Shown in pieces: positions 1-6,597 of a stretch of DNA of 6,773 nucleotides. The notes below the pieces were generated by a model, which was not told the origin of the DNA, did no database searches, and saw nothing but the letters and a program-made list of their open reading frames with translations. A program made the translations under genes and the position numbers. Every line of letters begins with the position of its first letter. The stretch's first letter is position 1. The DNA lies in assembly GCA_029253325.1 (NCBI GenBank), contig JAQWZS010000117.1:1-6773 (forward strand), read 5' to 3'. Source of the DNA: Bacteroidia bacterium (GTDB lineage: Bacteria; Bacteroidota; Bacteroidia; NS11-12g; UBA9320).

Positions 1-2525
1 CTACTATCGGCATTCAATGGATTTGAGGTTTCTGGGAATAGCTCTGGCTGACCTTGTGGGGTACTTGCCATAAACCAACTTCTCACATATTTGAGGTCAT
101 ATGGTGTTTCAGCTCCTTCGAAATCGTCAATGTATGAGGTCCCTTTATCCCCTTGTGTTTTTGCTTTGTGAGGGATGAGGTGGGCAAATTCTCCCGTGAT
201 GCTAATGGTTGATTTCTCTTTGGTTTCAATAAAAGGAATTTTATCTACCAAACGAGTTAAAAATCGTGAATCTGTATTATATGACCCATCAAATCCCCAA
301 ATGGAATTTCGGAGGGGTTCTTCTCCTATATTAACTTTATTGGTTAAAGGTCGTTCAGACATGTGCATGAAGGTAGCCCCCAATAAAAGTTTGTCTGAAT
401 GCTTGTAATCTAAACGTGTACCGACTAACGATTTTTGTTGGATATTAATCAGTGAATTACTCTCACAAGTAGCTTTTATTGCTGCTCCAGAATTCAAAAT
501 ACCTTGATTAATAATCTTAACCGTTCCCATCTGATAGTCTACTGTGTAATCTGAACCCTCATTTAAAGCATTACCATTGGCCGTAACCCGAACAGATCCT
601 CTTGAAATATTATAGCATTGTAATCTGATTTGATCAGATGAAGAACCTTTAAATGTTCCCCTTAGAAAGAACTTATTGTGTTTTAAATCTTGTTCTGCAT
701 TCCATTTGGTAGTTTGATAAAGGGAATCAAAAACATAATAGTCTGCCTCAACTTGATCTTTAAATTTTTCTCGAAGAAAATCTCCAAATGGTTCTCTGAC
801 TGGAAATATTATCCTACCTTTTACAGCATCGATAGTGATTCCATCTATTAAATCAAAAACACCATCTGGCTTTGCTTCTTGCTGTTTATTAATCTTATCT
901 AGGTTTAATACGGTAATAAGCTGCTTATCTTTAATTGCAGTTTCAGTAGGTTCAACCGGAAGGTAATTCAAATCCGCTCCAGACGGATCGTCAGCATAAA
1001 CCACATTCATAGTAAAATCCTCCCTCTGTAGGTTATACGTATTCAATGAATAGATATTTTTCATCATCAAGTCCCATGCAGGTAAATTGGGCTTGATGGT
1101 TGAGTGTTTCAATAATTTTAAATTTAGGTGACTATTTGATCCCGTTGTTTGGGGATTATCAATGGTCAAATCACCTACTTGGTAATTCGCACCATTTGCA
1201 GTGTATTCATAGGCAACCATAAGTACCTCATCGTTATTCAATGACTGATTGAGGGATATGTAGCCTAAAGTTGGGTGAAAACTAAATTCGTTGGCATTCA
1301 GTTTTCGAGCATTACTCAAACATTCGTAATCTGTCCCCAATTCCAATCGAGAATCGGTAGGATTGCAAAAATCTTGTCCCCTAACAAAGTCTGAATATAA
1401 ATTAGTATGACTATTATCTGGGAACTGGTTGCCATTACCCAGCACCCATGAACGATATACATTAGACTCACTCTCTCCCAAATCCATGAAACCCATAATA
1501 TTTCGTGAATTCCCAACAGCATTATTTCGATTCGTCACCCATACCTCAACGTAATTTATCTGAACACTAGACGTAATTATAGGAATGCGAGAAAGGGCAT
1601 TGTCATAATTGTCTGCGAAATAATGAGATAAAAAATAGTGCCTATTCACATCATAATTATGTGCTTGAATATCATAATTACTTACCTGAGCACCACCTGT
1701 CACCTCTGTTTCTTTGGTTTCACCTTTGTCTTGAGTAGCAATTACAGCTACTTTCAACTTCCCAAATTGTAATTGAGTTTTGATTCCAAATAGATTTCTA
1801 CCGCCTTGAATAAGACTACCATTAAGTGGCAAACTCACATTTCCTAACTCAATATTTTTAACGATATCATCTTCTCCACCACCCCAATTCAGTTTCATTT
1901 GATTTTCAAATTCAAAGGTCGCTTCGGTATCGTAATTCCAATTCAGTTTCAATCGATCACCAATTTGACCAGTAACGTTGAGTTGCATTTTCATCCCAAA
2001 ATCAAATTGACCATTTCGTTGCTGACGGACAGCATAAGTAGGGTTTTCTACTTTGTTGAACCTCCCTCCAAAAGTTACTTCTGCACTACCTGTAGGTTTA
2101 ATATCTATTATTCCCCCACCAAATACTTTATCAAAGATCTCTGGGGTAATTGCTATTTTTGGGATGATTCCTCCACCCTTCACATAGTTATCTGCATTAC
2201 TTTTTTTACGGTAGTAAGCCTCTCTATCTTGTTTTTCTTTTGCTCTAAGATATTGACCCAGTGTCAAAACCTTTGGCGAACCAACTTGCTTACCCCCAAC
2301 TGTTAATATTTCAAGATAATTCCCTGTCTTAGCATCATACTTATACAATGTTTTAATATTGGGAGGGTCTTTAAAGTCAATATTAGTCTTCGTTCTTTTA
2401 TCACTAGATTTTGAAGCACTATCGGTTTGGGCAGTGACTGAGAGTCCTACTAAAAAAAAGATGCACAAAGGGACCAGAGCCTTGAATCCTCTTGGAATAC
2501 TTGCTATAAATAATTTACTTTTCAA
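1..2525 (-). CDS. sprA: SprA, type IX secretion outer-membrane translocon, N-terminal part (runs off left edge)
   Basis: SprA is the very large single-chain beta-barrel (about 2,400 residues in the family) through which T9SS cargo crosses the outer membrane; in gliding species it also supports motility. About 841 codons are visible, with no internal stop from 2525 to the window edge. A TTG start at 2525 gives a signal peptide: a basic start, a hydrophobic stretch at residues 16-30, and a VTA/Q cleavage site near residue 32. Family landmarks follow: GSAEVTFGG near residue 146; a YDTEATFEFENQMKLNW block at about 198-214; NARKLN...LGYISLNQ at about 405-430; TVDYQMGTVKIIN near 660; and YIDDFEG at 798-804. 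No ATG exists on this strand between the ruvA stop and the signal peptide, so the start codon is non-ATG; TTG is the best candidate and the exact start is uncertain. It lies 75 nt downstream of ruvA on the same strand, probably co-transcribed. The C-terminal two thirds lie outside the window. Confidence 0.96.
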   Translation of the reverse strand, partial: MKSKLFIASIPRGFKALVPLCIFFLVGLSVTAQTDSASKSSDKRTKTNIDFKDPPNIKTLYKYDAKTGNYLEILTVGGKQVGSPKVLTLGQYLRAKEKQDREAYYRKKSNADNYVKGGGIIPKIAITPEIFDKVFGGGIIDIKPTGSAEVTFGGRFNKVENPTYAVRQQRNGQFDFGMKMQLNVTGQIGDRLKLNWNYDTEATFEFENQMKLNWGGGEDDIVKNIELGNVSLPLNGSLIQGGRNLFGIKTQLQFGKLKVAVIATQDKGETKETEVTGGAQVSNYDIQAHNYDVNRHYFLSHYFADNYDNALSRIPIITSSVQINYVEVWVTNRNNAVGNSRNIMGFMDLGESESNVYRSWVLGNGNQFPDNSHTNLYSDFVRGQDFCNPTDSRLELGTDYECLSNARKLNANEFSFHPTLGYISLNQSLNNDEVLMVAYEYTANGANYQVGDLTIDNPQTTGSNSHLNLKLLKHSTIKPNLPAWDLMMKNIYSLNTYNLQREDFTMNVVYADDPSGADLNYLPVEPTETAIKDKQLITVLNLDKINKQQEAKPDGVFDLIDGITIDAVKGRIIFPVREPFGDFLREKFKDQVEADYYVFDSLYQTTKWNAEQDLKHNKFFLRGTFKGSSSDQIRLQCYNISRGSVRVTANGNALNEGSDYTVDYQMGTVKIINQGILNSGAAIKATCESNSLINIQQKSLVGTRLDYKHSDKLLLGATFMHMSERPLTNKVNIGEEPLRNSIWGFDGSYNTDSRFLTRLVDKIPFIETKEKSTISITGEFAHLIPHKAKTQGDKGTSYIDDFEGAETPYDLKYVRSWFMASTPQGQPELFPETSNPLNADS
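1884..1951. repeat. Two direct copies of a 14-bp sequence inside sprA
   Basis: The 14-mer CCAATTCAGTTTCA occurs at 1884-1897 and again at 1938-1951, exactly 54 bp (18 codons) apart and in the same reading frame. On the coding strand the two copies encode the KLNW cores of MKLNWGG and LKLNWNY, which look like successive beta-strands of the SprA barrel. It is most simply repeated barrel strands with shared codon choice rather than a mobile repeat. Confidence 0.7.
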
Positions 2526-2600
2526 AAGTTTAATGCCAAACTTATGGAGTGGAGTAGGGGTTTTCTTATAGGCTGTTATCTTTTTTGAAGGAATGCAAAT

Positions 2601-2615
2601 TTACAATAATTGTAA
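2601..2615. repeat. 15-bp palindrome overlapping the ruvA stop codon
   Basis: TTACAAT-A-ATTGTAA is a perfect inverted repeat with 7-bp arms around one central base. It covers the last four codons of ruvA including its stop, just before the ruvA-sprA junction. As RNA it could form a 6-bp all-A/U stem with a 3-nt loop, too weak to call a terminator; in the ruvA direction no U-run follows. About one such palindrome in a few windows this size is expected by chance, so its function is open. Confidence 0.35.
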
Positions 2616-3185
2616 CGATTTTTTAATTAACTCTTCTGTGGTTAAATTATTGCCCGATTCTTTAGATATTCTCATCAATATTTTATTGACCGCTGGTTTT
2701 GCAAATCCGAGAGCTATCAATGCTTCCAATGCTTCTTCCATAGCTTGTCCACCTCCAGTAAGTTGATAAGCAGCATCTGTTCCAATACCCCCAAGTTTAT
2801 CTTGTAATTCTACTACCAAACGCTGGGCAGCTTTCGGACCTATTCCTTTAATGCTTTTTAATACCGCGATGTTAGCATTAGAAATAGCACTAATCACATC
2901 GTCCACACTCAGACTACTTAAAATCATTCTTGCAGTGCTCGGGCCTACACCATTTACACCTACCAATTTTACATACATCTCCCGCTCATTGGTTGTTGAA
3001 AATCCATACAACGTATGACTATCCTCCCTTACAATCAGGTGAGCATAAATCTTTATCTCTTTTTCTGTCTTTATCTTTTCAAACGTATTGAGTGTAATAT
3101 GAAGAAGATATCCTACTCCATTAGAATCAATTACAACTTCAGTAGGTGTAATTCGATCTACTTTGCCAGCAATAAAATCGTACAT
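2601..3185 (-). CDS. ruvA: RuvA, Holliday junction-binding subunit of RuvAB
   Basis: RuvA binds four-way DNA junctions as a tetramer or octamer and loads the RuvB ATPase for branch migration in recombinational repair. The 194-residue product has the expected three parts. The N-terminal OB-fold (about 1-62) starts MYDFIAGKV and ends with REDSHTLYGF, whose E54-D55 match the acidic pin. Two helix-hairpin-helix motifs follow, with GVGP at 79-82 and GIGPKAAQR at 114-122. A flexible linker leads to the C-terminal RuvB-contacting domain (about 146-194). The frame opens further upstream to 3236, but ATG 3185 is chosen because it gives the family's usual MYxFIxGK start and length. The protein looks complete and functional. 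It is followed after 75 nt by sprA in the same frame, and is divergent from the EamA transporter gene across 121 bp. Confidence 0.97.
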   Translation of the reverse strand: MYDFIAGKVDRITPTEVVIDSNGVGYLLHITLNTFEKIKTEKEIKIYAHLIVREDSHTLYGFSTTNEREMYVKLVGVNGVGPSTARMILSSLSVDDVISAISNANIAVLKSIKGIGPKAAQRLVVELQDKLGGIGTDAAYQLTGGGQAMEEALEALIALGFAKPAVNKILMRISKESGNNLTTEELIKKSLQLL

Positions 3186-3306
3186 CAGTACAAGGATAAG
3201 TATCTTCAGATATGAAAAAAAGTGTTCTTTGAACAAATCGATATAAAACTTACTTACAACACGGGAAAGTGATTGATGAGTACCATTATATTTTTAGGTT
3301 TAATTT
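3186..3306. promoter_or_regulatory. Divergent intergenic region between ruvA and the EamA gene
   Basis: This 121-bp region must hold the promoters for ruvA-sprA (minus) and probably the transporter (plus), but no exact TAnnTTTG box is present in either direction. Near matches are TCGATTTG on the minus strand (about 3234-3241, one mismatch) and TATATTTT on the plus strand (3287-3294, one mismatch). A small dyad, TGTTC-TTT-GAACA at 3223-3235, lies on the ruvA side. The region is identified by position; no individual element is well supported. Confidence 0.35.
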
Positions 3307-4200
3307 GTGCCATTGAACATTAACAAAAAAATCCTAGTTCACCTAGCATTATTTGCTGTGGCGTTATTTTACGCTGGTAATTTTAGTTTTGCTAAATGGG
3401 CTATGCCACAATACATCAGCCCAACGGCATTCATACTTCTTAGAGTGGGTGCAGGGATGATTTTCTTCTTAGTTCATTATCTATTTTTTTCAAAAGAACG
3501 GATCGAACAAAAACGAGATTATTGGCAACTGCTTGTTGCTGCATTCTTTGGTGTAGCATTCAATATGACCGCTTTTTTCAAGGGACTATCTATGACCTCC
3601 TCTATCAATGCATCAGTACTCATGTTAATGGCCCCCATTTTTGTGGTTATCTTCTCTGCTATTGGTAATAAATCCCCAATTAAACCCTTGGTCTACTTAG
3701 GAATAATTATTGCCTTCTCGGGAGCAGCACTATTAGTTGATATCTTCCATTTTTCATTTGACAACAATGGATTCTGGGGAGATTTATTGGTCGTACTTAA
3801 TGCTATTAGTTATGCTTATTACCTTTATTATGTCACTCGACTTTTAAAAAAATATAATGCCATGACCATTACTACATTTCTGTTTACGTATGGTTTCTTG
3901 ATGGTTTTTCCAATTGGGATATCCGATTTCATGAATGTCTCGTGGACCACTCTTCCTAATCAGGCCATTTTTGCTATGATTTATGTCATTGTAGGGATTA
4001 CCATTTTAGCCTACTTGCTCAATGCATGGGCCCTGCAAAATAGTAATTCAACAACTGTGGGCAGCTATATTTATTTACAACCACTTTTAGCCACACTCAT
4101 TGCTGTTTCATTGGGAATGGATACCATTTCCATTGAAAAGATTGGCTATGGATTGCTTATTATTGGTGGTCTTTTTTTAGTGAATAAAGGAAGGAATTAA
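3307..4200 (+). CDS. EamA-family (DMT superfamily) inner-membrane transporter
   Basis: The 297-residue product is almost entirely hydrophobic, with about ten membrane helices arranged as two EamA repeats (roughly residues 10-145 and 155-293), the standard size for this family. The first repeat carries ALFYAGNFSFAKW at about 19-31 and the typical GLSMTSSINASVL...MAP segment at about 93-110. The second starts near GDLLVVLNAISYA at 158 and contains the YLQPLLATLIA helix near 257. Members export metabolites or amino acids, but substrates cannot be predicted from sequence and none is proposed. The start is non-ATG: GTG at 3307 is used, TTG at 3313 is a close alternative, and the first in-frame ATG (residue 33) would remove helix 1. 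It is divergent from ruvA and converges on the frameshifted gene downstream with only 18 nt between stops, so it is probably a single-gene transcript. Confidence 0.92.
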   Translation: MPLNINKKILVHLALFAVALFYAGNFSFAKWAMPQYISPTAFILLRVGAGMIFFLVHYLFFSKERIEQKRDYWQLLVAAFFGVAFNMTAFFKGLSMTSSINASVLMLMAPIFVVIFSAIGNKSPIKPLVYLGIIIAFSGAALLVDIFHFSFDNNGFWGDLLVVLNAISYAYYLYYVTRLLKKYNAMTITTFLFTYGFLMVFPIGISDFMNVSWTTLPNQAIFAMIYVIVGITILAYLLNAWALQNSNSTTVGSYIYLQPLLATLIAVSLGMDTISIEKIGYGLLIIGGLFLVNKGRN

Positions 4201-4587
4201 AGTAGAATTTCGAATCCATTATTCATACACAATCCCTTTAGCATACAAATAAATTCCACCCCCAGTAAGCGGTTCCGAACCATTGACACTAATATTTAAT
4301 TCGCTAGAAGGTTCACTGCAATTAACAAAATCGATTTTCCCATAAGAAACTGACTGAGCAAAACCCTCTTTTTCTCCCTCACACCATACCTTTATCTTGG
4401 AACCCGGAATACCAACAGGAGGCGAATCCATCGCAATAGGCACCCAATAAATGGTATCTTTTTCGGATCTATTTTCGTAATCTATTTCTCTATAAGTATC
4501 ATCCATTGGCATTGAGAATACGACACTATTTTGAGTTGTTTTGAAATATACCTTAACCTTATCGTTCCTTCTGGGAGGTCTTGAATC

Positions 4588-4665
4588 TTTGGTCACATGA
4601 GCTATCCCCAAGCTATCGTAATCTACCGATAGTTGGATGTAGCGACTCCCGTCCGCAGACAATGA
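4588..4665 (-). repeat. Second copy of internal protein repeat in the frameshifted gene
   Basis: In the downstream frame this segment reads SLSADGSRYIQL then GIAHVTK, aligning without gaps to the copy at 4784-4861. It is offset from that copy by 196 nt. A 65-codon period plus one base is the direct sign that the reading frame broke between the copies. Confidence 0.7.
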
Positions 4666-4783
4666 CCCGCCATAAAAATCCCGTTCTCTCATCGGTATTT
4701 GTTTTTGTAGTCGAAATATTATCGAGATTTCTCCCCACCACATGCTGTTGAACGACATCTGTCGAAGACTTAACCATAAACGA

Positions 4784-4861
4784 TTTGGAAACATGGGCTA
4801 CTCCCTCGGGGGTAATCGTTATGGTCAATTTCACCAATTGAGATTCGTCTGCAGACAAAGA
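4784..4861 (-). repeat. First copy of internal protein repeat in the frameshifted gene
   Basis: Residues 41-66 of the upstream frame read SLSADESQLVKL then GVAHVSK. They match the second copy at the pattern SLSADxSxxxxL, about ten residues, Gx AHVxK. DNA identity is visible at the start (TTGTCTGCAGACG against TTGTCTGCGGACG) and fades after that, so the duplication is old. Confidence 0.7.
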
Positions 4862-5007
4862 CGTTACCTCAAAGACATCATGTTTTTGATTAGGTGATGC
4901 AAGAGAATCTAATGAGTTTCCTTTTACTAACTTAGTCGTTAGAAATAAGGTCGAGATAAATAGGTATTTTAAATAATTCATACTCAATTTTTAAAGTTTT
5001 TACACTA

Positions 5008-5015
5008 CAAAATTA
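5008..5015 (-). promoter_or_regulatory. Candidate -7 box for the secreted-protein gene
   Basis: On the minus strand this reads TAATTTTG, an exact match to the Bacteroidota -7 consensus TAnnTTTG, 26 bp before the ATG at 4981. Transcription would begin around 5000, leaving a short A/T-rich leader of about 20 nt. No convincing TTG -33 element is seen 17-23 bp upstream, so support rests on the -7 box and its position. Confidence 0.4.
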
Positions 5016-5039
5016 ATTGCTCAAATGGGAAAAACAGAT

Positions 5040-5051
5040 TGACATATGTCA
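5040..5051. promoter_or_regulatory. 12-bp perfect palindrome between divergent genes
   Basis: TGACATATGTCA is its own reverse complement and lies in the divergent region, about 25 bp upstream of the -7 box of the minus-strand gene. Its form, two TGACA half-sites, suits binding of a dimeric regulator. A 12-bp palindrome is expected about once or twice by chance in a window this long, so only the intergenic location favours function. Confidence 0.3.
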
Positions 5052-5116
5052 TTTAAGAGTAATTTAATATTGCTGTAAAATCCAACTCAATTCTACTCCG
5101 CCTAAAAAATCTAGTC

Positions 5117-5144
5117 TTTACTAATTACATTTGCTATTAGTAAA
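5117..5144. promoter_or_regulatory. 9-bp inverted repeat bracketing the yicC -7 box and abutting its ATG
   Basis: TTTACTAAT (5117-5125) and ATTAGTAAA (5136-5144) are exact inverted copies separated by 10 bp. That spacer begins with the candidate -7 box TACATTTG, and the right arm ends at the base before the yicC ATG. Arm centres are 19 bp apart, close to two helical turns, as for a dimeric repressor site over a promoter. If transcription begins further upstream, the same sequence would instead form an RNA hairpin directly in front of the start codon. No regulator is identifiable here. Confidence 0.5.
5126..5133 (+). promoter_or_regulatory. Candidate -7 box for the yicC-gmk-nadD operon
   Basis: TACATTTG matches TAnnTTTG exactly. 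Initiation about 6-8 bp downstream would fall at roughly 5139-5141, leaving a leader of only a few bases before the ATG at 5145, so the mRNA would be nearly leaderless. No TTG is seen at the usual -33 distance. The box lies inside the inverted repeat at 5117-5144. Confidence 0.4.
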
Positions 5145-6017
5145 ATGATACGATCCATGACCGGCTATGGTGTAGCCGAAAGACATACCGAGAAATACAG
5201 TGTTAAGGTAGAGATTAAAGCCCTGAACGGAAAATATCTTGATCTCAACTTAAGAATGCCTCGTTTTTTAATGTCAAAAGAAATTGAAATCAGAAACACA
5301 TTTGGGAAGCTTATTGAACGTGGTAGTGCTACTTTATCAGTTAATATTGTCAAACACGAAATTAGTGAGAGTGAAATTCAAATCAATGAAGCCCTAGCTA
5401 AGCAATACTATACCAAGCTAAAATCACTTAGTGAACAATTGGATGCTCCTGAACATGATATTTTCAAAATTACTACGGGCATGCATGATGTTATTTATCA
5501 AGACCAGGATCAACTTGACCCTGACTTATATACCCTAATCCTAGATGTGGGCAAAAAAGCATTTCATGAATTTGACGAATTTAGAATAAGAGAAGGGAAT
5601 AGTTTACAAGATGTTTTGCATGGATACACGGCAACTATTCTTACAGGCATCCCCAAAATTGAAGAGTTTGAGCCAGAGCGAACAGCTACAACACGAGAGC
5701 GGCTTCATAAAAAATTAAGTCAATTACTAGACGATGAAAGTTTTGATAAAAATCGATTCGAACAAGAACTCATCTACTACCTTGAAAAGATGGATATCAA
5801 TGAAGAAAAGATTAGACTTAGTGAGCATTGTAATCATTTTATAGAATCGCTATCCAACAACCCCAAAGGGAAGTCCCTTAATTTTGTGGCACAAGAAATG
5901 GGTCGAGAAATTAACACGTTGGGAAGTAAAGCAAATCACACGGGCATCCAAAAAGAAGTGATTGCCATGAAAGAAGAGTTAGAAAAAATAAAAGAACAAG
6001 TACTTAACCTTTTATAA
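5145..6017 (+). CDS. yicC: YicC/YloC-family endoribonuclease
   Basis: This is a 290-residue protein of normal length for the family, whose E. coli member YicC is an endoribonuclease linked to small-RNA turnover. Recognisable blocks are the N-terminal MIRSMTGYG (1-9), VEIKALNGKYLDLNLRMPR (22-40), and the C-terminal QEMGREINTLGSKAN (250-264), followed by a charged helix ending EKIKEQVLNLL. The ATG at 5145 gives the canonical MTGYG start. It heads a compact set: gmk begins 6 nt after its stop and nadD 1 nt after gmk, so co-transcription is very likely. An inverted repeat with an embedded -7 box lies directly upstream. The cytoplasmic role is in RNA processing or decay; its substrate in this organism is unknown. 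Family assignment is firm, while the enzymatic activity is known from homologues. Confidence 0.95.
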   Translation: MIRSMTGYGVAERHTEKYSVKVEIKALNGKYLDLNLRMPRFLMSKEIEIRNTFGKLIERGSATLSVNIVKHEISESEIQINEALAKQYYTKLKSLSEQLDAPEHDIFKITTGMHDVIYQDQDQLDPDLYTLILDVGKKAFHEFDEFRIREGNSLQDVLHGYTATILTGIPKIEEFEPERTATTRERLHKKLSQLLDDESFDKNRFEQELIYYLEKMDINEEKIRLSEHCNHFIESLSNNPKGKSLNFVAQEMGREINTLGSKANHTGIQKEVIAMKEELEKIKEQVLNLL

Positions 6018-6023
6018 AATATT

Positions 6024-6596
6024 TTGAGTAATAAATTAATCATATTCTCGGCACCAAGTGGAAGTGGTAAAACCACCATTGTTAAACATCTACTAAATAA
6101 AATTGACTCACTCGCTTTTTCTGTTAGTGTGACTACACGACAAAAAAGACCGAATGAAGAAAACGGACGTGATTACTATTTTTATTCTGAAAATGAGTTT
6201 TTAAAAGCTATTAAAAATGACTCATTTTTAGAATACGAGGAAGTATATAAGGGCCTATTTTACGGCACGCTTAAATCAGAGGTAGAACGGCTATGGGCAG
6301 CTGGTAAAACTGTAATCTTTGATGTGGATGTCATTGGAGGGCTAAATATTAAGAAGTTTTATGGAGATCAGGCACTAGCTGTTTTTTTGAGGCCACCGTC
6401 CATTCGTACCCTTATGGAAAGGCTTCGTAAAAGAGAGACTGAGGTTGAGCATCGACTTATGGAGCGAATAGAAAAAGCCAAAAGTGAACTAATTTATGAA
6501 CATCAATTTGATAAAGTTATTGTTAACGATGTATTAAATGATACATTTGAAACTGCAGAAAATATAGTTGCAAAGTTTTTAGAATCAGAAGATTAG
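6024..6596 (+). CDS. gmk: Guanylate kinase
   Basis: Guanylate kinase phosphorylates GMP (and dGMP) to GDP with ATP, an essential step in purine nucleotide synthesis and salvage. The 190-residue protein is of usual length. It has the P-loop APSGSGKT at 10-17 and the GMP-binding segment SVTTRQKRP at 35-43 (S35, R39, R42). NGRDYYF follows at 47-53, then E70, Y80-G81-T82 in FYGT, and FDVDVIGG at 99-106. The lid region has RLRKRETE, and VND lies near the C terminus. The start is TTG at 6024; no ATG is available near the P-loop, and this start puts residues MSNKLIIFSAPSG in the expected register. It begins 6 nt after the yicC stop and its own stop is 1 nt before the nadD ATG. This suggests translational coupling within an operon. 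All key residues are present. Confidence 0.97.
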   Translation: MSNKLIIFSAPSGSGKTTIVKHLLNKIDSLAFSVSVTTRQKRPNEENGRDYYFYSENEFLKAIKNDSFLEYEEVYKGLFYGTLKSEVERLWAAGKTVIFDVDVIGGLNIKKFYGDQALAVFLRPPSIRTLMERLRKRETEVEHRLMERIEKAKSELIYEHQFDKVIVNDVLNDTFETAENIVAKFLESED

Positions 6597-6597
6597 A

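Larger units (their letters stand above)
4219..4981 (-). pseudogene. Secreted protein of unknown function, interrupted by a 1-nt frameshift
   Basis: I do not recognise this family. An ATG at 4981 opens a frame with a clear N-terminal signal peptide (residues 1-21, hydrophobic YLFISTLFLTT core), then a segment containing SLSADESQLVKL...GVAHVSKS. This frame runs to a stop at 4615-4613, but its residues after about 4690 look like noise. The adjacent frame, open to the stop at 4219, carries a second copy of the motif (SLSADGSRYIQL...GIAHVTKD), followed by about 120 residues with beta-like composition and two cysteines. The two copies are 196 nt apart, one more than a multiple of three, so a single extra base between 4783 and 4666 accounts for the split. 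The T5 run near 4674-4678 is a good candidate: removing one T joins the frames through GFYGGSLSADGS and gives a 253-residue protein. It could be a real inactivating mutation or a sequencing error. A -7-like box lies upstream. Confidence 0.65.

Noticed and set aside
175..408. Plus-strand 77-codon open frame near the left edge
   Set aside because: It is antisense to the conserved SprA segment leading to YIDDFEG; nothing supports translation.
1899..2306. Plus-strand 135-codon open frame opposite sprA
   Set aside because: It lies fully antisense to a well-conserved SprA region, has no family-like motif, and is explained as a shadow of the real frame.
2359..2571. Plus-strand 70-codon open frame over the sprA signal peptide
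   Set aside because: Antisense shadow; the minus strand encodes a convincing signal peptide and SprA N terminus.
3186..3236. N-terminal extension of RuvA from ATG 3236
   Set aside because: The 17 extra residues are unlike the RuvA family, which begins at MYxFIxGK; the extension would use likely promoter DNA.
3287..3294. TATATTTT as a promoter of the EamA gene
   Set aside because: It misses the final G of TAnnTTTG and has no -33 element at a fitting distance; kept only as a near match in the intergenic entry.
4201..4218. Bidirectional terminator between the convergent stops
   Set aside because: The 18-nt gap has only a TTCGAA core and no stable stem followed by a T-run.
4672..4680. Programmed -1 frameshift at the GGA TTT TTA stretch
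   Set aside because: Joining the frames needs a +1 shift (skip of one base), whereas this slippery-looking sequence would favour -1, which leads to the wrong frame.
4666..4794. A separate gene starting at ATG 4794
   Set aside because: The first 40 residues of that frame overlap the well-coded upstream frame and look like noise; no signal peptide is present. A frameshift of one gene explains both frames better.
5165..5353. Minus-strand 62-codon open frame within yicC
   Set aside because: Antisense to the conserved YicC N-terminal block; a shadow frame.
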